Assembly: GCA_963721075.1 (NCBI GenBank)
Contig: CAVRHV010000024.1
Span: 1-64,000, forward strand
DNA length: 64,000 nt
Source of the DNA: DATFVA01 sp963721075
Lineage (GTDB): Bacteria > Bacteroidota > Ignavibacteria > Ignavibacteriales > Ignavibacteriaceae
Direction of reading: 5' to 3'
Shown: piece by piece, positions 39,069-47,077 of the stretch
Position numbering within the stretch: the first letter of the stretch is position 1
Layout: every line of letters begins with the position of its first letter
Program-made: the position numbers and the translations under genes
Notes under the pieces: model-generated
What the model saw: only the letters and a program-made list of their open reading frames with translations
Told to the model about the DNA's origin: nothing
Databases searched by the model: none

Positions 39069-40125
39069 TTATTTCTTAAGGTTTTTAACTTCGTGGTCAA
39101 GCAGCCACTGTTTTCTCCAGAGTCCGCCTCCATACCCGGTGAGTTTTCCGTTTTCCCCGATCACACGGTGACAGGGAATTATGATGGCAATCCTGTTGTG
39201 TCCGTTTGCTGTACCAACCGCACGGACTGCCCTGGGGTGACCAATAATTTCAGCCTGCATTTTATAGGAACGGGTGGTTCCATAAGGAATTTTTATCAGG
39301 GCGTCCCAGGCTTTCTTCTGGAAATCTGTTCCGAATATCATTAAAGGAACATCAAAAGTTCTTCTTTTACCTTCAAAATATTCGTTGAGCTGTTTTTTCA
39401 ATTCTTTGATATGGTCGTTGGTTCCCGGCAGTATTGAACTCCTAAACTTCTTCCCGAGCTGTTTTAACTCAGTTTCAAGTGCCCTTCTGTCAGTGAATTC
39501 AAGCAGATATATACCCTCATCACTGCCTATCACCATCATTGGTCCAAGCGGAGTTGTAAATCGTTCAAACGAAAGAGCCTTTTCATTTTTTGTTTCTGAG
39601 GGACTTCCTGATGTAGCCTTCTTAAAAGTATGCTGAAACCCGCTTAATGATTCATATCCGGCATCATAGGCGGCCTCGATCACCTTATCTCCGTTCTGAA
39701 TATTTTTAAGTGCATTATTTATTCTGAACATTCTCTGGAAAGCGTGGAAGGTCATTCCATGATTTTTTATGAACCATCTTCTGATGCGTGCCGGGTCTAT
39801 TCCTCTTTGTACAAGCTTGTAGTCGGTAATTTTGCGGGAGGGATTCTGCTCAATCTCATTCAGCAATGATTTTATTTCCGGAAGCATTTCGTCGGGATAT
39901 TCAAGAGGATGACATATTTTACAAGGCCGATAACCATTATCCATAGCTTCCTTAGCGGTCTGAAAAAATTCTACATTCTCTCTTTTTGGTTTGCGCGCTC
40001 TGCAGGTCGGTCTGCAGAAAATACCCGTGGTTTTAATTGCCGCAAAAAATAATCCTTCGTACTGCGGATCTTTCTCTCATCAAAGCCTTATAAGCTCTTT
40101 CATCAGATAAATTGAATGAATGCAT
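39069..40125 (-). CDS. ada: Ada: DNA alkylation-damage sensor and methyltransferase, one frame break
   Basis: Three-domain Ada protein, about 351 residues after correction. The N-terminal metal-binding phosphotriester methyl acceptor (GIFCRPTCRARKPKRENVEF ... CKICHPL, four Cys ligands) lies upstream of the longest open frame and is seen only after removing one base near 40070. Here MHSFNLSDERAYKALMRE joins KDPQYEGLFFAAIKTTG. An AraC-type helix-turn-helix follows (VQRGIDPARIRRWFIKNHGM ... AAYDAGYESLSGFQHTFKK). The O6-methylguanine methyltransferase domain is last (FQKKAWDALIKIPYGTTRSY ... RAVGTANGHNRIAIIIPCHR, active-site Cys in PCHR). A Cys methylated at the N-terminus turns Ada into an activator in E. 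coli. Confidence 0.9.
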
Positions 40126-40289
40126 ATCTATTCCTTTTTTGAACCCAACTTATGGAGATGTAAATATCCTTTCCACCGAAAACTTGACAAGTATTTTTCT
40201 TTTCTCTGCTTCCCGAAATTTGAGTATAAATTTTTTTGTCATGGTGAAAAACAACTATATAAAATGGTGATGAGATATTCAACAATGTA

Positions 40290-40303
40290 TGACAAAATGG
40301 CAG
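40290..40303 (+). promoter_or_regulatory. Repeated 14-mer TGACAAAATGGCAG, copy 1
   Basis: Exact match to a second copy at 40428-40441, starts 138 bases apart. The core TGACA-N3-TGGCA is a near-perfect inverted repeat (one mismatch), as expected of a dimeric repressor site. It lies about 165 bases upstream of the ada start. The binding protein is unknown. Confidence 0.4.
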
Positions 40304-40378
40304 ACTGGTTTTAATCCCGGTATTATACTCGGAGTTACCTCGGATTAGTCCCGTATTTGAACTCAAAATGAGACACCC

Positions 40379-40403
40379 AAAAAATGCGTAAAAACGCACT
40401 TTT
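40379..40403 (-). terminator. Terminator-like hairpin downstream of the SDR gene
   Basis: On the minus strand TGCGT-TTTT-ACGCA is followed by TTTTTT. It could end the SDR/YdeI/MsrB transcript about 180 bases after the SDR stop. The stem is short. Confidence 0.5.
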
Positions 40404-40427
40404 CGCCTGTTGAAATAATCTACAGTG

Positions 40428-40441
40428 TGACAAAATGGCAG
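40428..40441 (+). promoter_or_regulatory. Repeated 14-mer TGACAAAATGGCAG, copy 2
   Basis: Identical to the copy at 40290-40303; see that entry. This copy lies between the SDR stop and the terminator-like hairpin. Confidence 0.4.
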
Positions 40442-40580
40442 TGTATCAATCCGGGTAATTGAACCGGTTCGGACTGTTAAATGGTTGATAGGTTTATTTC
40501 AGATCCAAGGGACTCTGAATGAAAGAAGACAGATTCGGATAGCAACTTGAACGAAACACAAAATTTCTGATGAGAAAACA

Positions 40581-41501
40581 CTAAGACCCGGATAGAGCAC
40601 TTTTAGTCTCTTCAACACTCTTCTTCATCGGTGTTGCTTTGAAAAAATGATTCTCAAAATCACTGCTGTCGAACAGATATTCGGAATCGTACTGGTACAG
40701 CATTTCATCCATTTCCCTGATTTCAGAAACGAATAAACCCACCATTTTAAGCATCCACCTGGAAAGAGTGGTGTAGCCTGTGTTTTTTCCATAGGTGTCC
40801 TGCACCATTTGTATAAGTTCCTTGCCGGTCGGTGCATTCCTGTCAGTTGGCAGGTGCCAGACTCTATTGTAAGCATCTGCAGTATTACCAAGAAGAGCTG
40901 TTGCTTTAGCAGCGTCTGCCGTATAAGTAAGTGAATGTTTTAAATCGGCATTAATGAGCCATTGCGCTTTCTTACCTTTCATTACTTTGTCGTAAACAAG
41001 AGGGTATAAAAAAGTCATCTTGGTAGGACCATTGAAATCTGCTGCACGTGCAATGATGGCATTTATATTACCCTGTTCGTATTCACTTATGAGCTGTCTT
41101 CCTATCTGTGCACGAACTTCACCCTTTTTACTTGAAGGATTCATCGGTGTTTTCTCTGTCATCCATCCATCTACTCTTCCGTATGAATATACATTATCAA
41201 AAAACACCAGCTTTGTATTAAATTTTTTACAAGCGTTTATAACATTAGTCATTACTTTCGGCCAGTCACGCTGCCAGACGCTCAGTTTATATTCCATTCC
41301 CAAAACCAGGTAAGCAACATCAGCACCCTCAACAGCTTTTTCTGTTTGAACATTATCTGTAAGATCCCCCTTTACGAGTTCATCATTGTTATTAACCGCA
41401 GAAGGATGTCTGCTGACAAGTCTTACCCTGTCTGTGTATTTTGGTAAAATTTCTGCAAGACCTCTGCCTATAACTCCTCCTGAGCCAAGAATAACCTGCA
41501 T
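40581..41501 (-). CDS. NAD(P)-dependent epimerase/dehydratase-family protein (extended SDR)
   Basis: The 306-residue Rossmann protein has the nucleotide motif VILGSGGVIGRGLAEIL, DLTDNVQTEKAVEGADVAYL and an FFDNVYSYGRVDG segment. It resembles the NmrA/atypical extended-SDR group seen as single genes in many Bacteroidota. Substrate unknown. The start lies 12 bases downstream of the YdeI gene end, so it is the last gene of a SDR-YdeI-MsrB cluster transcribed from about 42652. Confidence 0.78.
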   Translation of the reverse strand: MQVILGSGGVIGRGLAEILPKYTDRVRLVSRHPSAVNNNDELVKGDLTDNVQTEKAVEGADVAYLVLGMEYKLSVWQRDWPKVMTNVINACKKFNTKLVFFDNVYSYGRVDGWMTEKTPMNPSSKKGEVRAQIGRQLISEYEQGNINAIIARAADFNGPTKMTFLYPLVYDKVMKGKKAQWLINADLKHSLTYTADAAKATALLGNTADAYNRVWHLPTDRNAPTGKELIQMVQDTYGKNTGYTTLSRWMLKMVGLFVSEIREMDEMLYQYDSEYLFDSSDFENHFFKATPMKKSVEETKSALSGS

Positions 41502-41513
41502 CGCAAACCTTTC

Positions 41514-42104
41514 TCATTTTACTTTCTTAATGTTGCCCCATCTCATCGGCGGAATAAATTCACCTTCTTCAGAACACTTAATAAGTGAATCAAGTCTTTT
41601 TAACCTTGTTGCCTCCTGTTTTGCACTCATTACCCAATGAATAACGGGTCTTTGATATGAAGGAACCTGCGACTTAAAGAACTTCCAGGCCTTCGGACTT
41701 TTCTTAAGCTCCAGCTCATATTTTTTATCAAGTTTAACAATGCGCTGTTCAAATGAATAAGTGCGGCTATTTTCTTCTTTTCTATTCCGGTAAGCCTTCA
41801 GTCCGGCAGGCTTCATCTGTTCCAGTTTAATCAGTTCCTCAACCCGGTTTATATTTTTCGCGCTCCAGTTACTGTTATTTCTGCGCGGAGTAAAACGGAT
41901 TGTGTAGCTTATATTATCAAGAGATTTTCTTATTCCGTCTATCCATCCGAAACAGAGTGCCTCGTCAACAGATTCATTCCATGTGATGCTTGGTTTGCCG
42001 GAGCCTATTTTATAGAAACCTGCAAGAAGCTCATCTTTTTTGTCGTGATTTTTTTCAAACCACTTTCGCAAATCCGACTGCTTACTGAAGAAAACCGGTT
42101 TCAT
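41514..42104 (-). CDS. YdeI/OmpD-associated family protein
   Basis: The 196-residue protein has the family hallmarks: FFSKQSDLRKWFEKNHDKKD, WNESVDEALCFGWIDGIRKS, IRFTPRRNNSNWSAKNINRV, and a Lys/Arg-rich C-terminus. Members are called YdeI/OmdA or bacteriocin-protection proteins by homology. Their molecular function is not settled. It overlaps the msrB stop by 4 bases (translational coupling). Confidence 0.8.
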   Translation of the reverse strand: MKPVFFSKQSDLRKWFEKNHDKKDELLAGFYKIGSGKPSITWNESVDEALCFGWIDGIRKSLDNISYTIRFTPRRNNSNWSAKNINRVEELIKLEQMKPAGLKAYRNRKEENSRTYSFEQRIVKLDKKYELELKKSPKAWKFFKSQVPSYQRPVIHWVMSAKQEATRLKRLDSLIKCSEEGEFIPPMRWGNIKKVK

Positions 42105-42652
42105 TTACTGGACGTAGAATCGGGTACAAAATCAAGAACGATTGAGTTCATACAATATCTTTTACCAGTAGGGGGCGGACCATCATCGAATATATGTCCC
42201 AGGTGGGCGCCGCATCTTCCGCATAATACTTCAATGCGATGCATACCGTACGAATTATCGGTTTTATAAACAACACTGTTTTTTCTGATCGGTTCAAAGA
42301 AACTCGGCCATCCGCAGGTACTTGCGAATTTAGCATCGGAACGGAACAAAGCATTTCCGCAGGCAGCGCAGTAATATGTACCCTTACCTTCAAAATCCCA
42401 GTACTTTCCCGTAAATGCTCTCTCGGTTGCTTTTTTGCGTGCAACTTCATAAACATCCTCGGGCAGAACTTTCTTCCATACAGAATCAGGTAAATCTAAT
42501 TTGGTTGTATCGGTCCTTGAGTAATATGGATTTTCAGGTTTTACCTGCTGCTGATTCATTTTATCCTGCTTTCCTTTTGTGAATTCAGTTTTATTCTGGC
42601 AGCACAAAAATGAAAATGCCGAAAGAATGAAAACAATTAAACTTAATTTCAT
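42101..42652 (-). CDS. msrB: Lipoprotein methionine-R-sulfoxide reductase
   Basis: Reduces methionine-R-sulfoxide in oxidised proteins. The N-terminus MKLSLIVFILSAFSFLCCQN is a lipoprotein-type signal (cysteine after a hydrophobic stretch), placing the enzyme in the periplasm or on a membrane. The catalytic domain has the two structural zinc CxxC motifs (YYCAACGNALF, LCGRCGAHLGH), the STCGWPSF segment, and the active-site RYCMNS motif. The 183 residues are complete. It heads a cluster with the YdeI and SDR genes and stands beside a haem-binding protein, suggesting a role in envelope oxidative stress. Confidence 0.92.
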   Translation of the reverse strand: MKLSLIVFILSAFSFLCCQNKTEFTKGKQDKMNQQQVKPENPYYSRTDTTKLDLPDSVWKKVLPEDVYEVARKKATERAFTGKYWDFEGKGTYYCAACGNALFRSDAKFASTCGWPSFFEPIRKNSVVYKTDNSYGMHRIEVLCGRCGAHLGHIFDDGPPPTGKRYCMNSIVLDFVPDSTSSK

Positions 42653-42748
42653 TATGATAACTCACTTTCTCTTTTTCCCCAAACATAGAATCAATGAAAG
42701 TGAAAATAATCACTTAATTATAACATCATTATTTCTTTAGTATGAAGG

Positions 42749-43255
42749 CTAATCTTCATCTTCATCGGAAAAACGAATAGACTTATCCCTCTTACCATTC
42801 CGTCCTTCCTTTTGATCCATTTTATGATCTTTTTCCTCACCGAATGTTGCAATTAAACCTGCAATAAACTCTTTTTTCTCGGCATCAGTCAGTCTCGCTT
42901 CTGAGTGCATCAGGGTATACTGCCACATAGGCATATCACCTTTCCTTACCTCCTTTGCTGCCTCATCTCCCTTGCCAGGCTTCCAGTCGGACATATTAAA
43001 ATGTTTTCTTCCTTCTTCTACATCATCGGCTACAAGCCAGCTCACCGGCGCTACATACGAATAATCAGGCCATTTTGTTTCATTGCTATGACAGTCGAAG
43101 CAGGCTCTTACAGCATATGCCCTGGTTTTAGGGGAATCCCAGGCAGGTTCTTTTACAATAGGCGGATTGGTTCTGTCTACAGGGATAAACTGAATAAGAA
43201 TGAACAAAATAACAATAATCAGCAGTGAAAATTTTAATATTTTGCCTTTTTGCAT
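42749..43255 (-). CDS. Membrane-anchored haem-binding domain protein (Haem_bd type)
   Basis: One N-terminal membrane anchor (ILKFSLLIIVILFILIQFIP) is followed by a cytochrome-like domain with a single C-x2-C-H haem site (RACFDCHSNETKWPDYSYVA). Distal segments are FNMSDWKPGKGDEAAKEVRK and GDMPMWQYTLMHSEARLTDA. The tail of about 30 residues is highly charged (Lys/Asp/Glu). The Met at 43255 is preferred over an upstream start at 43270 because it leaves the anchor intact; both are possible. Probable periplasmic electron-transfer or redox-sensing role, not proven. Confidence 0.82.
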   Translation of the reverse strand: MQKGKILKFSLLIIVILFILIQFIPVDRTNPPIVKEPAWDSPKTRAYAVRACFDCHSNETKWPDYSYVAPVSWLVADDVEEGRKHFNMSDWKPGKGDEAAKEVRKGDMPMWQYTLMHSEARLTDAEKKEFIAGLIATFGEEKDHKMDQKEGRNGKRDKSIRFSDEDED

Positions 43256-43390
43256 CTTTGCAGCTACCATTAGATACCTTTAACCTAGTTGGGAAATTTT
43301 TGATAAAGTAATATAAAGAGTTTTTCAGAGGATATAAAAACTCAGTTATTTTACAGAAATCATCCGGATTACAGAAACAGTATAAATATT

Positions 43391-43864
43391 TTACAGCCTT
43401 GTTTGAAAGGCAAAATCCAGTCTTACAGGGTTTACAAGTCTTTCATAATCTGAGTACGACATCTTAATAAGCTGGGAATGCGAACAAGCGTTAAACGCAA
43501 TCTCCTCATCTTCTGCAAGGCTGTTTGCTACGAACACATCCACTCCGTAAAGGTTGCCGAACGGAGGCATTGCGCCTACTTCACAATCGGGGAACTTATC
43601 GATGAATTCATGCTCATCAGCAAGCCGTACATTATCCGAACCCAGCACTTTCTTCAGGTTATCAAAATTTATCTTGAAAGATCCCGGCAGTACAGCCATT
43701 GCAAGCTTGCCTTCAATTTTCACAAGGACGGTTTTAGCAATTTCTTTTCCCGGAAGATGTGCTTTTGCAGCTATTTCCTGTGCGGTATATGCGGGTGAGT
43801 GCGATACTGTAATATACCTTACATTATTCTCGTCAAGAAATTCTTTCAGTTTTTTTATTGCCAT
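43391..43864 (-). CDS. YbaK/ProRS-associated aminoacyl-tRNA deacylase-like protein
   Basis: The 157-residue protein has the YbaK/aa-tRNA editing fold: VSHSPAYTAQEIAAKAHLPG, the conserved Lys in EIAKTVLVKIEGKLAMAVLP, VGAMPPFGNLYGVDVFVANS, and a C-terminal helix. Family members hydrolyse mischarged tRNAs. Which amino acid this one clears is unknown. It differs from the more canonical YbaK at 57731. It forms a small same-strand group with the GYD gene. Confidence 0.83.
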   Translation of the reverse strand: MAIKKLKEFLDENNVRYITVSHSPAYTAQEIAAKAHLPGKEIAKTVLVKIEGKLAMAVLPGSFKINFDNLKKVLGSDNVRLADEHEFIDKFPDCEVGAMPPFGNLYGVDVFVANSLAEDEEIAFNACSHSQLIKMSYSDYERLVNPVRLDFAFQTRL

Positions 43865-43906
43865 TTTCTCAACTCCTTTTCTGAAATTTATTAGTAATCG
43901 GTGCGA

Positions 43907-44203
43907 TTATATTTTATCAACCAGATCAAGAAATTTTTTATAAGGTATAGCAATAAGACTCTGTGCTTCGAAAGCACCGTTTGACAGGCTGATCATTGAA
44001 ACTTTGGCCGCTGTTTCCTCATCGGGTGCTTCATATATATCAAGGAAATCATAAGGACCCAGAAGTGCGTAATGTTCGACAAACTTTACCTCGGGACATT
44101 TCTGCTTTACCTGTTCCAGCCAGTTTCTCCCCAGCCGTGCACGGTCTTTCATCTGTTTAGAGATTTCCGGAGCTAACTTGGTTAGTAGTATGAATGTTTT
44201 CAT
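43907..44203 (-). CDS. GYD-domain protein
   Basis: The 98-residue protein matches the GYD family, a small ferredoxin-like dimer fold: MKTFILLTKLAPEISKQMKD, then VEHYALLGPYDFLDIYEAPD (the Gly-Tyr/Pro-Tyr-Asp core) and LSNGAFEAQSLIAIPYKKFL. Function unknown in general. The ribosome site is a GAGGGAGGAA tract just upstream of the ATG. It stands 42 bases upstream of the YbaK-like gene. Confidence 0.82.
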   Translation of the reverse strand: MKTFILLTKLAPEISKQMKDRARLGRNWLEQVKQKCPEVKFVEHYALLGPYDFLDIYEAPDEETAAKVSMISLSNGAFEAQSLIAIPYKKFLDLVDKI

Positions 44204-44455
44204 GGCTTCCTCCCTCTGAGTATGATGATTAATTTTGATCCACCATACATCTTAAGCCGCTGACATAACAATATGGTTTAAGGTGTGAACACCCCTAATT
44301 TAATCTTTGGAAGGATAAAATTCTACTGCAGTAAAGAATAGTGCGTTACAGAACCTCTGCGGCCTCCTCCTTTTATTATATTTATTCCCAGCCATACACG
44401 TTAATGCTGAATATGGAGCTTAATAACATTCTTTTCAATAAAAGAAGAAGGAATT

Positions 44456-46408
44456 ATGCCTAAAAATGTCTCTCAAAAACTAATAGAATCTCACCTTATC
44501 GAAGGAAAAATGACCCCCGGTGAGGAAATAGGGCTTAAAATCGATCAAACCCTTACCCAGGATGCTACCGGTACCCTGGTAATGCTTGAGTTTGAGGCAA
44601 TGCATATAGACAGGGTTAGAACAGAATTATCAGCTCAGTATGTCGATCATAATCTGATCCAGGAGGATTTCAAAAATCCTGATGATCATATTTTCCTTAG
44701 AAGTGCCTGTAAGAAATTCGGTATCTGGTTCAGCCGTCCCGGCAACGGCGTAAGTCATCCCGTTCATATGGAAAGATTCGGTATTCCGGGAAAAACTCTT
44801 CTCGGATCCGATAGTCATACTCCTGCCGGAGGTGCCATGGGAATGCTGGCAATTGGTGCGGGAGGACTTGAAGTAGCCCTGGCGATGGCAGGAGAACCTC
44901 TCTATATTAAAATGCCGAAAATATGGGGTGTGAGATTAACTGGGAAACTACCCGACTGGGTATCGGCTAAAGATGTGATTCTCGAGATGCTGCGAAGGCA
45001 TGATGTGGATGGAGGAGTGAACAGGATAATTGAATATTATGGTCCGGGACTAAAACACCTTACCGCAATGGATCGTCACGTTATTGCCAATATGGGAACC
45101 GAACTCGGCGCTACTACTACAGTTTTTCCCTCCGATGAAGAGGTAAAAAAGTTTCTTAAAACTCAGGAAAGGGAAAATGTCTGGGTGGAACTGACTGCCG
45201 ATGAAGGTGCGGAGTATGATGAGTATGAGGAAATAAATCTTTCGGAACTTGAGCCATTGATCGCTCTTCCAGGAAGTCCGGGCAAAGTTGTACCTGTAAA
45301 AGAAATTGCAGGAGAAGAGATTTACCAGGCTTATATCGGTTCTTCTGCAAATCCCGGCTACAGGGATTTTGCCATCGCGGCATTGATGGTCGACGGGAAG
45401 CAGGTAAATGACAGGGTGTCATTCGACATCAACCCTACCTCGCGGCAGATACTTGAGAATCTTATGTCGGCAGGACTTCTTGGCAAGCTTATTCATTCCG
45501 GTGCAAGGCTTCACCAGGCCGGATGCAACGGGTGCATCGGGATGGGGCAGGCTCCCGCTACGGATAAGATCAGTCTCCGCACAGTACCGCGCAACTTTCC
45601 GGGCAGGTCAGGTACAAAGGAGGATAAAGTACATCTTTGTTCACCCGAAACCGCAGCGGCATCAGCCTTAACGGGTGTTATAACCGACCCGAGAACTCTG
45701 GGCATCAGTTACCCGCATTTTAAGGAGCCTGACAAAATCACCATCAATACCGAAATGCTTGTTGCTCCTGCTGATAGTAATGAAGAAGTTCAGCTTGAGA
45801 AGGGACCAAACATAAAACCATTACCGCCTTTTGAACCTCTGCCGGATAAGTTTGAAGGAACTGTACTGCTGAAGGTTGGGGACGATATCTCAACCGATGA
45901 AATAATGCCGGCAGGTGCGAAAGTGCTTCCTTACAGAAGTAACATCCCTGAGATAAGCAAATTTGTTTTCAGCCAGGTTGATGAAACTTTTTATGACAGG
46001 GCGCTGGAGCATAAAGAAAATGGATTCTTTATTGTCGGCGGGGAAAATTACGGACAGGGAAGCAGCCGTGAACATGCAGCCCTTGCACCCAGATACCTAG
46101 GTTTAAGAATGGTATTAGCAGTTTCATTTGCAAGGATACACTGGCAGAACCTTATTAACTTCGGAATACTTCCTGTGACTTTTCTTAATGCGGATGATAA
46201 AGATAAAATTGAACAAGGAGATATACTTTCAGTCGGGAACCTTATCAACTCTCTTAAAGAGGGTAATAAAATCATAGTAACAAATAAAACCAAGAAAGTA
46301 GAGATAGAGACGGCGCACACTATGAGTAAACGACAGGTTGATATGATCCTTGAAGGTAGTCTTATCGAACTTGTAAAAAATAAATTTAAGAAACAGGTAG
46401 GGAATTAA
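44456..46408 (+). CDS. acnA: Aconitate hydratase, Aquifex-type
   Basis: Iron-sulfur enzyme of the TCA cycle (citrate to isocitrate). The 650 residues begin PKNVSQKLIESHLIEGKMTP. They contain LLGSDSHTPAGGAMGMLAIG, the Cys pair HQAGCNGCIGMGQAPA (about residue 356), RNFPGRSGTKEDKVHLCSPE, and the swivelling C-terminal domain with GSSREHAALAPRYLGLRMVL. The usual first cluster-ligand motif G-S-C-T-N-S is replaced by IGSSANPGYRDF (about residue 295), while a Cys appears in HLCSPETAA (about 392). This pattern is, to my knowledge, shared by this shorter bacterial subfamily. The frame is intact. A GAAGGAA site precedes the ATG. Confidence 0.9.
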   Translation: MPKNVSQKLIESHLIEGKMTPGEEIGLKIDQTLTQDATGTLVMLEFEAMHIDRVRTELSAQYVDHNLIQEDFKNPDDHIFLRSACKKFGIWFSRPGNGVSHPVHMERFGIPGKTLLGSDSHTPAGGAMGMLAIGAGGLEVALAMAGEPLYIKMPKIWGVRLTGKLPDWVSAKDVILEMLRRHDVDGGVNRIIEYYGPGLKHLTAMDRHVIANMGTELGATTTVFPSDEEVKKFLKTQERENVWVELTADEGAEYDEYEEINLSELEPLIALPGSPGKVVPVKEIAGEEIYQAYIGSSANPGYRDFAIAALMVDGKQVNDRVSFDINPTSRQILENLMSAGLLGKLIHSGARLHQAGCNGCIGMGQAPATDKISLRTVPRNFPGRSGTKEDKVHLCSPETAAASALTGVITDPRTLGISYPHFKEPDKITINTEMLVAPADSNEEVQLEKGPNIKPLPPFEPLPDKFEGTVLLKVGDDISTDEIMPAGAKVLPYRSNIPEISKFVFSQVDETFYDRALEHKENGFFIVGGENYGQGSSREHAALAPRYLGLRMVLAVSFARIHWQNLINFGILPVTFLNADDKDKIEQGDILSVGNLINSLKEGNKIIVTNKTKKVEIETAHTMSKRQVDMILEGSLIELVKNKFKKQVGN

Positions 46409-46498
46409 TTGCTTTCTGTCACATTCTCAGGTATATCATAATAGGTTCCTCCGATTTTGATTAAGATAATAAATTAAACTTTCAGGAGGATTTTGAGA

Positions 46499-47068
46499 AT
46501 GAATGAAGTATATCATGTCCTGACAAATATATTTGGTCTTGATGCTCAACCTGTAAATTTCTACCAGATGGTTGCGCGGGCAGCTTTTATCTATATAGCC
46601 TCCCTGGTGATCATAAGGTTCGGGAATAAAAGATTTCTTGGAAAGAATACTGCCTTTGATTTTGTGATTGGTATTGTAATCGGATCGGTTTTTAGTCGTG
46701 CTATAAATGGGAACGGACCTCTTTTTGTAACGATTGCGGCCGGCCTGACCCTGGTGGGACTACACTGGCTGTTCGCTGTAATTTCAATGAACCACAAAGG
46801 TATTTCGAATCTCGTGAAGGGAAAAACGTCCGTAATAGTTGAAAATTATAAACCTGATGAAAAAGAAATGAGAAAGGGACATGTTTCTGAAGATGATCTT
46901 AAGGAACAGCTGCGGATCTGGATGAACCAGAAAGATCTGGAAAACGTGAAGGAAGCTTACCTTGAAAGGGACGGCCAGATCAGTTTTATAAAAGATAATA
47001 CTGAACCGAAAGTTCTTGATATAAAGGTTGAAGATGGTATACAGACAGTGAGAATCAAACTCGAATGA
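46499..47068 (+). CDS. DUF421 membrane protein (YetF-like)
   Basis: The 189-residue inner-membrane protein has helices at about residues 22-42 (MVARAAFIYIASLVIIRF), 55-70 (AFDFVIGIVIGSVFSRA) and 75-98 (PLFVTIAAGLTLVGLHWLFA). A cytoplasmic DUF421 domain follows (KGKTSVIVENYKPDEKEMRK ... DLKEQLRIWMNQKDLENVKE). The ATG is chosen because AGGAGG lies ten bases upstream; a TTG six bases earlier is possible. Function unknown. It is convergent with pncB. Confidence 0.85.
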   Translation: MNEVYHVLTNIFGLDAQPVNFYQMVARAAFIYIASLVIIRFGNKRFLGKNTAFDFVIGIVIGSVFSRAINGNGPLFVTIAAGLTLVGLHWLFAVISMNHKGISNLVKGKTSVIVENYKPDEKEMRKGHVSEDDLKEQLRIWMNQKDLENVKEAYLERDGQISFIKDNTEPKVLDIKVEDGIQTVRIKLE

Positions 47069-47077
47069 AAATTCAGT

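Larger units (their letters stand above)
40126..40580. other. 455-base intergenic region with repeated motif and a terminator-like hairpin
   Basis: Between the ada start and the SDR gene end, both on the minus strand, I see no supportable gene. A 98-codon minus-strand ORF ending at 40103 has no family resemblance. The region holds two copies of TGACAAAATGGCAG (40290-40303 and 40428-40441) and a minus-strand hairpin with a T run (40379-40403). The ada promoter should lie near 40130-40230. Confidence 0.5.

Noticed and set aside
40103..40399. 98-codon minus-strand ORF upstream of ada
   Set aside because: No family resemblance. It overlaps the ada start in another frame and spans the repeated 14-mer and hairpin.
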